NCBI RefSeq assembly: GCF_003590145.2
Contig: NZ_CP060436.1
Span: 1,894,001-1,958,000, forward strand
DNA length: 64,000 nt
DNA from: Pseudooceanicola algae
GTDB lineage: Bacteria; Pseudomonadota; Alphaproteobacteria; Rhodobacterales; Rhodobacteraceae
Direction: 5' to 3'
In this document: piece after piece, positions 54,844 through 63,336 of the stretch
Numbering within the stretch: the stretch's first letter is position 1
How the letters are laid out: each line of letters starts with the position of its first letter
Position numbers and translations under genes: made by a program
Notes under the pieces: generated by a model
Databases searched by the model: none
What the model was told of the DNA's origin: nothing
The model's input: only the letters and a program-made list of their open reading frames with translations

Positions 54844-56793
54844 ATGACCAACAAAGAACTCGCCCAGATTGAAGTTCCAGATGAAGAGTTCATTCCCGAT
54901 ATCGAGCCGACCACCCTGCCGGGCAGGATTGCCAAGACCCTGACGCCGGTCGTCGGGCTGGCCATTACCCTTGTCGCGCTGATCTACACGCTCGATGTCT
55001 TCATCTACATCAACGTCTTCCTGTTCAGCGAACAATTCTACGCCGTCCTTTACGGTTTGATCTTCGCTGGCGGCTTCCTGATGCTTCCAATGACGAAAAG
55101 CCGCGCGAAGACCGGCCAGACCTGGCTCGACCTTGCTCTGGCCCTGGTCGGGCTGGCCGTCGGGACCTATCTTGGCGTCACCTTTCCCCAGATCGTCCGC
55201 ACGGCCGGGTTGCTCCTGACGGAGCGCACGATCGTCTGTTCCATCGCGCTGGCGCTGATCTTCGAACTGACCCGGCGCGCCTTCGGCTGGTCGCTGGTCC
55301 TGCTGACGGCCGCCTTCATGGCTTACGCCCTGTTCAAGAACCATATCCCCGGCCCCATGGGCGGGCGGGCGACGTCCTGGGCGCGTCTGTCCAACTACAT
55401 GATCACCGACACCTCGGCACTGCTGGGAATGGTGCCGGGGGTCGTCTTCGGCATGGTCTTTGCCTTCCTGCTGTTCGGCCGGGCGCTGTTCCTGACCGGC
55501 GGCGGCAACTTCTTTACAGAGATTTCCATGTCCCTGATGGGGCACCGCCGCGGCGGCCCGGCAAAGGTTGCGGTCTTTGCCTCCGGCCTCTTCGGGTCGC
55601 TTTCGGGTTCGGCCTCGGGCAATGTGGTGGTCACCGGCACGATCACCATCCCGATGATGATCCGCAACGGCTTTCGCCCCGCGACCGCTGGTGCGGTAGA
55701 AGCCGTCGCCTCGACCGGCGGGTCTCTTCTGCCGCCCATCATGGGGGCCACGGCCTTCGTCATGGCCGAATTCCTGCAACTTCCCTATCACGAGATCGTC
55801 CGCGCCGCGCTGGTGCCCGCCCTGCTGTACTACATTGCCCTGTTCCTTCAGGTGGACCTGGAGGCGGGCCGCCTTGGCCTGCGCGGCCTCAAACGCTCCG
55901 AACTGCCGAAACTGCTCGGTACCCTTCTGCGCGGCTGGAGCTATCTGGTTCCCCTTGCGGCGCTGCTGTATTGCCTGTTCGTGCTGTACCTGACCCCGAC
56001 AAAGTCGGCGCTGATCACGACGGCAGTGGTCATCCTTGTTTCCTACATCGGACCGCAGCCAATGACCTGGCGCAAGTTCAAGGACACTCTGATCACCTCC
56101 GGCACCGCCATGGTCGAACTGGGGCTGGTTGCCGCGATTGCGGGGCTGATCCTGGGCATCATCAACCTGACCGGCATCGGCCTGTTGATATCGCAACAGG
56201 TTCTGGCGCTGGCCGGTGGGAACCTGATGATCATGCTGGTGCTGACCGCGCTCTGCTCGATCGTGCTGGGCATGTCGATGCCGGTAACCGCCTCCTATGT
56301 GATCCTGGCGGTGCTTGCGGCCCCGGCCCTGACGCAGGCCGGTATCCCTGAACTGTCGGCCCATCTGTTCGTCTTCTACTTCGCCGCCCTGTCGTTCCTG
56401 ACGCCGCCGGTCTGCGTGGCGGTCTTCGTCGCGGCGACAATCGCGAATTCCGATCCGATGGACACCGCATGGCAGGCGATGAAACTGGCCATCGTGGCCT
56501 ATATCGTTCCCTTCGTGTTTGTCCTCGATCCGGGCCTTCTGCTTATGGGGCCTCTCGGTGGTATCGCCCTGAACATCGCCTCGGCGCTGCTTGGGCTGGG
56601 CGCGGTCTCGATCTCGCTGGTCGGCTTCGCGCGCGGCGCGGTCGGCCTGCCGATGCGCTTTGCCTTCCTCGCCGTCGGCATCGGTGCCTTTCTGCCAAGT
56701 GTCACGATCAGCCTTGTCTGCATGGCCCTTATCCTTGTCGGTCTGGCGTTCGTCCTGCGCACCGGGGCGCAGGAAGAACCTACCGCAGCCTGA
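54844..56793 (+). CDS. TRAP transporter fused permease (DctQ-DctM type)
   Basis: A 649-residue inner-membrane protein with about 16-17 helices. The N-terminal four-helix part corresponds to DctQ (residues about 30-130) and the rest to DctM. Motifs such as GLFGSLSGSASGNVVVTGT and PPIMGATAFVMAEFLQLPY are hallmarks of the TAXI-type fused permease. Transport is driven by a sodium or proton gradient, not ATP. It is co-directional with the binding protein and the TauD-like gene. A strong terminator follows and separates it from the convergent molybdenum hydroxylase operon. Confidence 0.92.
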   Translation: MTNKELAQIEVPDEEFIPDIEPTTLPGRIAKTLTPVVGLAITLVALIYTLDVFIYINVFLFSEQFYAVLYGLIFAGGFLMLPMTKSRAKTGQTWLDLALALVGLAVGTYLGVTFPQIVRTAGLLLTERTIVCSIALALIFELTRRAFGWSLVLLTAAFMAYALFKNHIPGPMGGRATSWARLSNYMITDTSALLGMVPGVVFGMVFAFLLFGRALFLTGGGNFFTEISMSLMGHRRGGPAKVAVFASGLFGSLSGSASGNVVVTGTITIPMMIRNGFRPATAGAVEAVASTGGSLLPPIMGATAFVMAEFLQLPYHEIVRAALVPALLYYIALFLQVDLEAGRLGLRGLKRSELPKLLGTLLRGWSYLVPLAALLYCLFVLYLTPTKSALITTAVVILVSYIGPQPMTWRKFKDTLITSGTAMVELGLVAAIAGLILGIINLTGIGLLISQQVLALAGGNLMIMLVLTALCSIVLGMSMPVTASYVILAVLAAPALTQAGIPELSAHLFVFYFAALSFLTPPVCVAVFVAATIANSDPMDTAWQAMKLAIVAYIVPFVFVLDPGLLLMGPLGGIALNIASALLGLGAVSISLVGFARGAVGLPMRFAFLAVGIGAFLPSVTISLVCMALILVGLAFVLRTGAQEEPTAA

Positions 56794-56817
56794 CCGGCGT
56801 CGCCCCGACAAGAAAAA

Positions 56818-56845
56818 ACCGCCCGCAGAGCAATCTGCGGGCGGT
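56818..56845 (-). terminator. rho-independent terminator between convergent operons
   Basis: ACCGCCCGCAGA pairs perfectly with TCTGCGGGCGGT (12 bp, loop GCAA). On the minus strand it is followed by TTTTTT, so it terminates the hydroxylase operon; on the plus strand the T-run is missing but the stem may still stop TRAP transcripts. Confidence 0.85.
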
Positions 56846-56870
56846 CTGCATTCAATCCTGTCGTTTCGCG

Positions 56871-59180
56871 TCAGCTTTCGGCGGCGATAATCGCGGCAAG
56901 CACCCGCTCCGGCGTCAGCGGAAGATCGGTGATACGCACCCCGACGGCATCCTGAATGGCATTGGCAATCGCGGGGGGCACGGGCAGCATCGTGCCCTCA
57001 CCCATCCCCTTTGCGCCGAAGGGACCCGGACCGTGCTCCTGTTCCTGAAGGATCGAGGTGAACTGCTCGGGCAGGTCTTCGGCAAGGGGAACCCGGTACA
57101 TCAGCGCCTCGCCATTGATCAGACGGCTGCCGTCATAGATCATCTGTTCGAACATCGCCTGCCCCAGCCCCATCAGCGCGGCACCTTCGTCCTGGCCCCG
57201 GCAGATCAACCTGTGGATCGCCCGGCCTGCATCGCCGCTGACGGCCAGCGCGTGGATCTTGACCTGTCCGGTCTCGCGGTCGACCGACAGGTCCACGCCC
57301 GCCCAGCCGATTTCCCAGAACACCGATTTCGTCTCCAGCGGGGCGTGGTGGTCATTGGCCTGCTTGTGAAAGCCGTCGCCGGTGAATTCAAAGCCGGTGC
57401 CGCCGTAGACATGCATGATAATCGGAGCCAGCGGATGAGCCTCGTTGCCATGACGGATGGTCCAGTCCTCAAGCTCCAGCGCCGCCACATCCGTTCCCAG
57501 ATGTTCGGCTGCCATCTGCAGGACCTGATCGCGCACCGACACAGCGGCGCGTTGCACTGCCTGACCCATCACAGTGATGGCCGAACTGGCGTTGGTGCCC
57601 TGATCGAAGGGCGTATACCGCGTGTCGAGCGGCAGGTATTCAACGCGCTTCAGCGGGGCGCCAAGGATCTCGGCCACCACTTGCGACAACGCAGTGCGGG
57701 CGCCCTGCCCGATCTCGACGGTGCCGCACATCAGGTGGATGTCGCCCCCGGTCGAGACCTTCACCCGTGCCTGCGCCGGCTTGTTGACGCCACCGCCATC
57801 CTTGAACCCGATGGCCAGCCCATGCCCGCGCGTCCAGCCCGGTTCGGCCTTCTTGTGCGCGCCGTAGCCGATTGCCTCTGCCACCAGCGCCAGGCCTTCG
57901 GCCATGTCACTGTCGACACCGCTTTCTCCGGGCATCCAGGGTTCGTGCAGGGCGACGAGGTTCTTCAGCCGCATCTCCATCGGGTCGATCCCCAACCGGC
58001 GCGCGATCATGTCGATCTGGCTTTCGCTGGCCCAGGTCGCCTGCGTCCCGCCGAAGCCACGATAGGGGCCAGAAGGTGTCGTCGTCGTCAGGACGCATTC
58101 ACACACCGAGTCCACATGCTTGTACCGATAAGGTCCCGTGATCCTGTATCCCGCCTTTTCGGCCACCAGCGGGCTTGCGTCGCTATAGGCGCCGCTGTCC
58201 AGCAGGATATGGCTTTGCCGTGCGACCAGCGTCCCATCCGCCATCACGCCGGTCTTCAGCTTCAGCACCGCCGCGTGCTGGGTATTGGTCAGGAAGGCCT
58301 CTTCCATCGTCATGCAGAACCGGACCGGCCGTCCGGTCATCTTCGACAGGACCAGCGCCAGAGGTTCGGTCTTGCAATTGTTCTTGGCCCCGAAGCCCCC
58401 GCCGACGAAGGGCACCTTGACCGAGATCCGGTTCTCGGGGACGCGGAAGATCCGCGCGATCTCCTTGCGCAGGGGGAAAGGGTTCTGACAGCTCGTGGCC
58501 ACCTCGATCTCGTCACCCTCAAGCCATTCGGCAAGACAGACAAACGGCTCGAGGTGCATGTGATGCATCCTGGAAAAGCGGAACTCATCCTCGAAGACAT
58601 GATCGCAGCCGTCAAAGACATCCGCCTCGCCGGTCGTGTATCGGAAGGCGTAGCAGACATTCTTGCGCGGCCAAAGCTTGGCGCTTGCGCCCTCGCCATA
58701 GGGCGGCACGACGCCACGGGGCGGCTCCGGGAACAGTTCCGGTGCCTCTTCGTCAAGGGCTGCGTCGATGCCGGGCAGAGCCGGAAGCTCTTCGTAGACC
58801 ACGCGGATTGCCGCCAGGGCATCATTCGCCTGCGCTTCGGTATCGGCAGCGACGGCGGCCACCATGTCGCCCTCGTAGCGCACGCGGTCCATTGCCAGGA
58901 TCGGCTGATCCTTGATGAAGTAACCATAGACCGGCATCGCGACCCATTCGGCCAGTTTGGGCCCGGTGGCGACTGCGCGCACGCCCGGCATCGTGTCGGC
59001 CCTCGTCGTGTCGATCGACACGACCCGCGCATGCGCATGTGGCGAGCGCAGGACCTTGGCGTGCAGCATGCCCGGTTTGGCCAGGTCCACCGTGTAGCGC
59101 GCGCGCCCGGTCACCTTGGCATGGGCATCCGCGCGCTCGATGGGTTGACCGACAACCCGCAGCGGTTTCTGTTCGCTCAT
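56871..59180 (-). CDS. molybdenum hydroxylase large subunit (xanthine oxidase/CoxL family)
   Basis: This 769-residue catalytic subunit carries the Mo-pterin cofactor and hydroxylates a C-H carbon with water. GGAGG lies 7 nt before the ATG. Family blocks appear in order: ERADAHAKVTGRARYTVDL, FVGGGFGAKNN, GPYRGFGGTQATWASE (not the AYRCSFR loop of aerobic CO dehydrogenase, so not CO oxidation) and the C-terminal catalytic Glu728 in GAKGMGEGT. The start overlaps the stop of the FeS-subunit gene (ATGA). Likely substrates are N-heterocycles, aldehydes or related aromatics. No maturation (XdhC/MobA-like) gene is adjacent. Confidence 0.9.
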   Translation of the reverse strand: MSEQKPLRVVGQPIERADAHAKVTGRARYTVDLAKPGMLHAKVLRSPHAHARVVSIDTTRADTMPGVRAVATGPKLAEWVAMPVYGYFIKDQPILAMDRVRYEGDMVAAVAADTEAQANDALAAIRVVYEELPALPGIDAALDEEAPELFPEPPRGVVPPYGEGASAKLWPRKNVCYAFRYTTGEADVFDGCDHVFEDEFRFSRMHHMHLEPFVCLAEWLEGDEIEVATSCQNPFPLRKEIARIFRVPENRISVKVPFVGGGFGAKNNCKTEPLALVLSKMTGRPVRFCMTMEEAFLTNTQHAAVLKLKTGVMADGTLVARQSHILLDSGAYSDASPLVAEKAGYRITGPYRYKHVDSVCECVLTTTTPSGPYRGFGGTQATWASESQIDMIARRLGIDPMEMRLKNLVALHEPWMPGESGVDSDMAEGLALVAEAIGYGAHKKAEPGWTRGHGLAIGFKDGGGVNKPAQARVKVSTGGDIHLMCGTVEIGQGARTALSQVVAEILGAPLKRVEYLPLDTRYTPFDQGTNASSAITVMGQAVQRAAVSVRDQVLQMAAEHLGTDVAALELEDWTIRHGNEAHPLAPIIMHVYGGTGFEFTGDGFHKQANDHHAPLETKSVFWEIGWAGVDLSVDRETGQVKIHALAVSGDAGRAIHRLICRGQDEGAALMGLGQAMFEQMIYDGSRLINGEALMYRVPLAEDLPEQFTSILQEQEHGPGPFGAKGMGEGTMLPVPPAIANAIQDAVGVRITDLPLTPERVLAAIIAAES

Positions 59181-59683
59181 GCGCCTGCCTCCGCCTTGAT
59201 CGCCTTCGCCGCGTCCTGAACCGCCTCGATGATCAATTCGTACCCCGTGCACCGGCAGATGTTCGAACTGATCCAGGCAATGATCGTCTCGCGGTCGGGG
59301 TCCGGGTGCGCCGCCAGCAGAGATTTCGCCAACAGGATCATGCCGCTGGTACAAAAGCCGCATTGAAACGCGCTTTTTCGGGCAAATGCCGTCTGCACCG
59401 GATCAAGCGAGCCATCGCTGCCTTCGACACCTTCGATGGTCTGCACATCGCGCCCTTCAAGCTCGAAGGTGAAGGTCGAACAGGCCGCGCGGGGAAAACC
59501 ATCCACCAGTACGCTGCAGGCGCCGCAAACGGTGCGACCACACGAGACCCGCGTGCCCTTCATGTTCATGTCGTCGCGCAGCAGATCCGAAACCACCCTT
59601 GTCGAGGTCGTCTGGACCGTTGTGGCACGTCCGTTCAGGGTGAAGCTGACCTTCAGATTGCCGTCTTGGGAAACCAGGCTCAT
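59177..59683 (-). CDS. molybdenum hydroxylase small subunit, [2Fe-2S] x2 (CoxS type)
   Basis: A 168-residue electron-transfer subunit with two [2Fe-2S] clusters. The plant-ferredoxin-like set is Cys48, Cys53, Cys56 and Cys68 (SCGRTVCGACSV), and the second is Cys108, Cys111, Cys143 and Cys145 (QCGFC and ICRC). The ATG at 59683 follows GGAGG by 7 nt and overlaps the FAD-subunit stop by ATGA. It passes electrons from the Mo site to the FAD subunit. Confidence 0.92.
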   Translation of the reverse strand: MSLVSQDGNLKVSFTLNGRATTVQTTSTRVVSDLLRDDMNMKGTRVSCGRTVCGACSVLVDGFPRAACSTFTFELEGRDVQTIEGVEGSDGSLDPVQTAFARKSAFQCGFCTSGMILLAKSLLAAHPDPDRETIIAWISSNICRCTGYELIIEAVQDAAKAIKAEAGA

Positions 59684-60489
59684 GCGATTGCCTCCAGTCG
59701 TGCGGTCTGTCGTTTCAGGAAGGCCCCGCCGGCACGGACAAGATGCTCCCGGCCGACGGCCGGGTCGCTGAAATCCTCGGGCAGGTCTGCAAGCATCTCG
59801 GCCGGTTCCGTTCCAAGGGCCGCATCGGTGAACCAGGGCTGCAGCCACTCGGTCGCCATGACAAGGCGAAGGCTCTCCCCGCGCCGACAAAGCGCCTGCG
59901 TGAAGGTCGGGCGCATCGAGCGTTCATAATCCAGCTTCGGCGCACCCCGAAGCGGCACCCCAACCGAGACCAGCAATGGCGTGGACGTCAGATCCGCCTG
60001 CCACAAATCCTGCACCGGCATGTCCCGGTATCCCTCCGGACCCGCCATGCGGGCCGTGGCGCCCACGGCCGTCAACAGGATCGAAAGCTCATAGCGTTCA
60101 CGACGCGCCATCAGGTTGCCACCAAGCGTGGCCTGATTGCGAATACGCACCGTCGCGATACTGGCCCAGGCGCGGGCGAGCCCGGGCACCGCATCCAGTT
60201 CCGGAGCTTCCACGCTTTCGTCATGGGTGCTCAGCGCCCCGATGCGAAGCACGTCATCCGCGACCGAAGCGCCCTTCATCTCGGCGATCCCGGCAATCCA
60301 GACAAGGGCCTGCGGCGCGAGGCCCTGACGCACTGCGGCAAAGAAGTCAGTCCCCCCCGCATAGACCGCGGCGCCGCTCTCCTGCAGCGCCGCGACCGCT
60401 TCGTCGACGGTCGTCGGGCGATAGAGCGGCACAGGGGAAAGATCGGCGGGCGTTCTGCTCACTTGCCGGGCGTCGGGCGGATGAAACAT
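59680..60489 (-). CDS. molybdenum hydroxylase FAD-binding subunit (CoxM type)
   Basis: A 269-residue FAD subunit. The FAD motif is YAGGTDFF near residue 45, and TVRIRNQATLGGNLMA is the second binding loop (about residues 112-128). It is the first gene of the M-S-L operon; all three genes overlap by ATGA. Upstream is an inverted repeat TCAATA-N17-TATTGA containing ATGAACA, a motif also seen before the GMC and TauD-like genes. Confidence 0.88.
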   Translation of the reverse strand: MFHPPDARQVSRTPADLSPVPLYRPTTVDEAVAALQESGAAVYAGGTDFFAAVRQGLAPQALVWIAGIAEMKGASVADDVLRIGALSTHDESVEAPELDAVPGLARAWASIATVRIRNQATLGGNLMARRERYELSILLTAVGATARMAGPEGYRDMPVQDLWQADLTSTPLLVSVGVPLRGAPKLDYERSMRPTFTQALCRRGESLRLVMATEWLQPWFTDAALGTEPAEMLADLPEDFSDPAVGREHLVRAGGAFLKRQTARLEAIA

Positions 60490-60501
60490 TTCAGAATCCG
60501 A

Positions 60502-60530
60502 TCAATAATGAACAGTTAATTCTCTATTGA
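60502..60530. promoter_or_regulatory. inverted repeat TCAATA-N17-TATTGA before the hydroxylase operon
   Basis: Six-base arms flank an AT-rich core with ATGAACA at 60508-60514, 13 bp upstream of the FAD-subunit start. The stretch is much more AT-rich than its surroundings and probably includes the operon promoter and an operator. Confidence 0.4.
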
Positions 60531-60940
60531 CCATGCAACCATGGATGCATTCCGCGTTCAACTTATTTCAATGGGAGTGCGCTGCAATGGTGGGGCAGCT
60601 CTGCACCTTGCCTGGCACCCATTCACCCGACACGCGCAAGTGCCGCTTCATGCGCTCCCGGAATGCCCGCTTTCGGCAGCATGCTTTGCATGCACCTGCC
60701 GGGCAATGGATGAGCTGTTCGTCCGCAGACCTCGGCCGCTCCGCAATCGCGGCCAGCACGGCCGGGTGCCTTGTAGAGAGGCAGGTACCTGTCAAATTCC
60801 ACTGCCGCAAACGTTGCAATCCACCCCAGAAGCAGACTGTCGCGCAGGCCGGTGAGCACGCGGTCTTTGATGACCTTCCGGGTGACGGCGGCCGGTCAGA
60901 GCAGAAGGTGTCTGGGCGCATCAAAGGCCGGTTCATGTCG

Positions 60941-61119
60941 CACCACCGTCGGTGCAGGCGCATATGCCTTTGGTTTATGCCGCTCAAAACAAGCCCTCCG
61001 GCCAATATCGCGCACCGGGGAAACCCTGCATTCCCCCAGCAGGATGGCGAGACCAGCCGCCCGGAAAACTCAACATCAGAGAAACAAGGATGCGTTCACC
61101 TTCCCTCCTCTAGAGCCCC
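60941..61119 (+). repeat. duplicated leader, copy A (followed by a broken small gene)
   Basis: This block aligns without gaps to 61885-62063 (constant offset 944 bp). Over the best 68 bases (60951-61018 against 61895-61962) I count 60 identities. It contains AGGCGCATATGCCT with the palindrome GCATATGC at 60960-60967. The copy ends in ATG at 61090 and a seven-codon frame stopped by TAG at 61111, where copy B has TAC, so the original small gene behind copy A is dead. The remainder of the gap (60531-60940) shows no intact gene. Confidence 0.85.
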
Positions 61120-61215
61120 GTCAAAACGGGTTCACGCCGAAGAAGATAAACAATTTGCCGAATACGCTCCGCAACCAAACCAGCCGGCAGTGTTCAGATA
61201 AAAAGGAAAATCACC

Positions 61216-61416
61216 ATGTTTCGTAGGTACCTAGCAATCGTGGTGGCCATTGCCATGCTCCTCGCTCCGATCTCGTTGAATGCTCAGCAAAGTCCCGCGC
61301 TGGCACCGCCAGGCCCACCCGCCGCCGCGCCCGCCCGCAGCGGTACGGGCCTGGAATTCCTGATCCCACTTGCCCTGTTCTTCGTCTTTGTAGGCGCCCT
61401 CGCTCGCAAGCATTGA
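61216..61416 (+). CDS. very small membrane/exported protein
   Basis: A 66-residue protein with AAGGA 8 nt before the ATG. An N-terminal hydrophobic segment ending NAQQS looks like a signal peptide. A Pro/Ala-rich middle (ALAPPGPPAAAPARSG) and a C-terminal hydrophobic helix LEFLIPLALFFVFVGALARKH with a basic tail follow. It could be a small single-pass inner-membrane protein with an exported linker. I recognise no family. It follows the dead gene of leader copy A by 103 bp. Confidence 0.6.
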   Translation: MFRRYLAIVVAIAMLLAPISLNAQQSPALAPPGPPAAAPARSGTGLEFLIPLALFFVFVGALARKH

Positions 61417-61590
61417 CTGCGCTCGGAAGGCAGCGCGCGTCGCCAGGCGCGCGGTGTTTTCCGATCCCGACGGCCAGACGGCAACGGGAATAACCTGAAG
61501 CCATGAATCCGTTGATCCGCGCGCCGCGCCCAGAGGGCGACCAGACGCGCATACCTCTCCAATTCGAGCACCACCAAGAAAGGAAAGCAT

Positions 61591-61860
61591 GTGAATATCT
61601 TCACCAAGCTGACCGCACTCCTCCTTGCCGGATCCATCTCTCTTGCGGATAGCCGCAGCACCGGTCCGAAATCGAGCGTTCGCCTCGACCTGTCGCAGCA
61701 GGACATCCGCGGCGAACTTCCGTACGAAGTCGGTGCTGTCCCTGTCCGGCAGGCAAGCGCCGCGTCGCCGATTGCCTTGGCCATGACCAACCTTGAAGCG
61801 GTCGAAAGGGCGCCGGTTCCCTCGGGCGGCGCAAGCCTGGCCCCAGGGAACGGCGCATGA
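61591..61860 (+). CDS. small exported protein
   Basis: An 89-residue protein with a GTG start and AAGGA close upstream. The N-terminus (NIFTKLTALLLAGSISLADS) is a signal peptide with possible cleavage near SLA-DS. The mature part has alternating polar and Val/Ala-rich runs and no cysteine. It precedes leader copy B by about 25 bp. The function is unknown. Confidence 0.5.
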   Translation: MNIFTKLTALLLAGSISLADSRSTGPKSSVRLDLSQQDIRGELPYEVGAVPVRQASAASPIALAMTNLEAVERAPVPSGGASLAPGNGA

Positions 61861-61884
61861 AACGGGCACCCACGTCACACCCTT

Positions 61885-62063
61885 CCATACCTTCGGCGCA
61901 GGCGCATATGTCTTTGGTTTATGTCCCGCAAAACAAGCCCTCCGTCCAATATGGCGCGCCGGCACAGACCGGCATCCTCCCAGCAGAACGGCAAATACAG
62001 CCGCAGGAAAACACCCCATCAGAGAGACTAACAATGCGTGGACCCTTCCTCCCCTACAGCCCC
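61885..62063 (+). repeat. duplicated leader, copy B (before an intact small gene)
   Basis: The second, gap-free copy of the leader at 60941-61119. Here the ATG at 62034 opens a full 80-codon frame, and the position of the TAG in copy A is TAC (62055). Conservation covers non-coding sequence upstream of the ATG, which points to a regulatory or structured 5' leader rather than a duplicated protein. Confidence 0.85.
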
Positions 62064-62276
62064 TTCCTCCTCGTCACCCTGATTGGCTTCGCCGCTTTCG
62101 CACCTGTGTTTTCGGATGAACCGCAAGTGGTTCACCCCATCACGGGCGAAACGGTCACGATATCGGACATCGACATCGACGCGCTCACGCCAGAGGAGCG
62201 CACCTTCATCGGCGATCAACTGGCCGACCAAGGCATTGGTGCGGGGCGTGGTGGCCATGACGGCCCACGCGACTGA
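62034..62276 (+). CDS. small exported acidic protein
   Basis: An 80-residue protein with a signal-like N-terminus (FLLVTLIGFAAFAPVFSDEP) and an acidic mature region containing VVHPITGETVTISDIDIDAL and TPEERTFIGDQLADQ, ending in Gly/His/Asp (GRGGHDGPRD). Its leader is duplicated 944 bp upstream. The GG-H-D-rich tail resembles that of the next gene's product, hinting at a shared metal-binding or adhesive role. Confidence 0.6.
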   Translation: MRGPFLPYSPFLLVTLIGFAAFAPVFSDEPQVVHPITGETVTISDIDIDALTPEERTFIGDQLADQGIGAGRGGHDGPRD

Positions 62277-62357
62277 TCCGAAACCTCCCGCGCACCGGTT
62301 GACACGGTGCGCGGACAGGTCTTAACCCCTCAGGCAAGATCGCAGGATACCCTCACC

Positions 62358-62705
62358 ATGCGCAAAACATTGATCACAGCCAGTTTGATGGCGTTTTTGC
62401 TGCTGCAATCACCTGCCCATGCGCAGGTTTCAGGTGGCAACGATGTTGCCGACGATGTCATCGAGCAGATCGAGGCCGATGGGTACACTATAATCGATGT
62501 GGCTCGGTCCTGGTTTGGCCGCATCGTGATCACCGCCAACAGCATCAAAGACCTGCGCGAGGTAGTTTTGAACCGCACGTCAGGCGAGGTTCTGCGCGAT
62601 CAGAGGTTCCCGGTCGAAAACGTTCCGGGTGCCCAGCCCGCCCCCTCGGGCGATGACCACGGCAGGCAGGGCGGTCCGGATGGGCCCGGCGGGAACGGTG
62701 ATTGA
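62358..62705 (+). CDS. exported PepSY-like protein
   Basis: A 115-residue protein with a signal peptide ending SPAHAQ. The mature part (VIEQIEADGYTIIDVARSWFGRIVITA, then EVVLNRTSGEVLRDQ) follows the PepSY pattern of small periplasmic domains that inhibit or sense. The tail is Gly/Pro/Asp/His-rich (GDDHGRQGGPDGPGGNGD), reminiscent of the upstream protein. The next gene is a membrane-anchored LuxR-type regulator, so this could be its periplasmic sensor or ligand. Confidence 0.68.
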   Translation: MRKTLITASLMAFLLLQSPAHAQVSGGNDVADDVIEQIEADGYTIIDVARSWFGRIVITANSIKDLREVVLNRTSGEVLRDQRFPVENVPGAQPAPSGDDHGRQGGPDGPGGNGD

Positions 62706-62758
62706 CCTGACTTGGGGACCGATTTGCCTTTCATGCCGCCGCGCATCAAGACGCTGAC

Positions 62759-63238
62759 ATGCTGAACCGCCCTTGGGTCGTCTGGTGCCTTGTCATCGTC
62801 CAATGCCTGTGCGGCGCTTACTTCCTGTGGGAAATCCTCGCAGCCATACTCGGCCTGCCCTCTGTTCCCCTGCGCTGGAACGTGCGTGAATTGGTTGAAG
62901 CGGGGGCAAGCATCGGCCTCATCCTCGGCGCATTTCTGGGTGTAAGACTGGCCTTCGTCGCACAACACGCCACCCACCGCGCCGAGAACGCCCGCCAGAT
63001 CACATCAGGCGAGTTTACCTCTGTCGTGGATACCTACTTTGCCGATCTCGGCCTGACCGGCGCGGAAACCGAAGTTGCATGGTTCATCGTGAAAGGCATT
63101 TCCCTGGCCGAAATCGCAGACCTGAGGCAAACACGCATTGGCACGGTCAAAGCGCAGTGCGCGGCAATATACAAAAAGGCCGGGGTCACGGGTAAGAGCC
63201 AGCTTGTCTCGCAATTGGTAGAGGACATTCTGTTGTAG
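62759..63238 (+). CDS. membrane-anchored LuxR-type HTH regulator
   Basis: A 159-residue protein with two membrane helices (about residues 7-32 and 46-68) and a C-terminal cytoplasmic LuxR/GerE-like helix-turn-helix (LTGAETEVAWFIVKGISLAEIADL, then GTVKAQCAAIYKKAGVTGKSQLV, about residues 98-159). It has no receiver or ATP domain. One-component membrane LuxR proteins of this size are known as small sensors. It closes the small-protein cluster, 53 bp after the PepSY-like gene. Confidence 0.82.
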   Translation: MLNRPWVVWCLVIVQCLCGAYFLWEILAAILGLPSVPLRWNVRELVEAGASIGLILGAFLGVRLAFVAQHATHRAENARQITSGEFTSVVDTYFADLGLTGAETEVAWFIVKGISLAEIADLRQTRIGTVKAQCAAIYKKAGVTGKSQLVSQLVEDILL

Positions 63239-63240
63239 AA

Positions 63241-63297
63241 GTCGCCACGCAGCTGGCGACCCTTGAACAGACTGAGCCGCCGCATAAAAGCGGCGGC
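63241..63297 (+). terminator. two consecutive hairpins after the LuxR-type gene
   Basis: GTCGCCA/TGGCGAC (63241-63247 and 63254-63260) and GCCGCCGC/GCGGCGGC (63276-63283 and 63290-63297, loop ATAAAA) lie between convergent genes. Neither is followed by a long T-run, so they could be terminators or 3' stabilisers. Confidence 0.5.
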
Positions 63298-63336
63298 CCA
63301 ATAAGCCTGCATTCTTATTCGGCACAGTTCGTGCCA

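Noticed and set aside
56469-59219. Long plus-strand frame across the TRAP end and the hydroxylase gene
   Set aside because: It crosses a strong terminator and reads antisense to the molybdenum hydroxylase large subunit; the composition is shadow-like.
56871-60489. Aerobic carbon monoxide dehydrogenase operon
   Set aside because: The M-S-L gene order fits, but the large subunit has GPYRGFGG in place of the CO-dehydrogenase AYRCSFR loop.
60838-60877. Minus-strand words KVIKDRVLTGLRD resembling a serine-recombinase segment
   Set aside because: Only about 13 residues match, a stop lies four codons upstream, and the following sequence does not continue the family.
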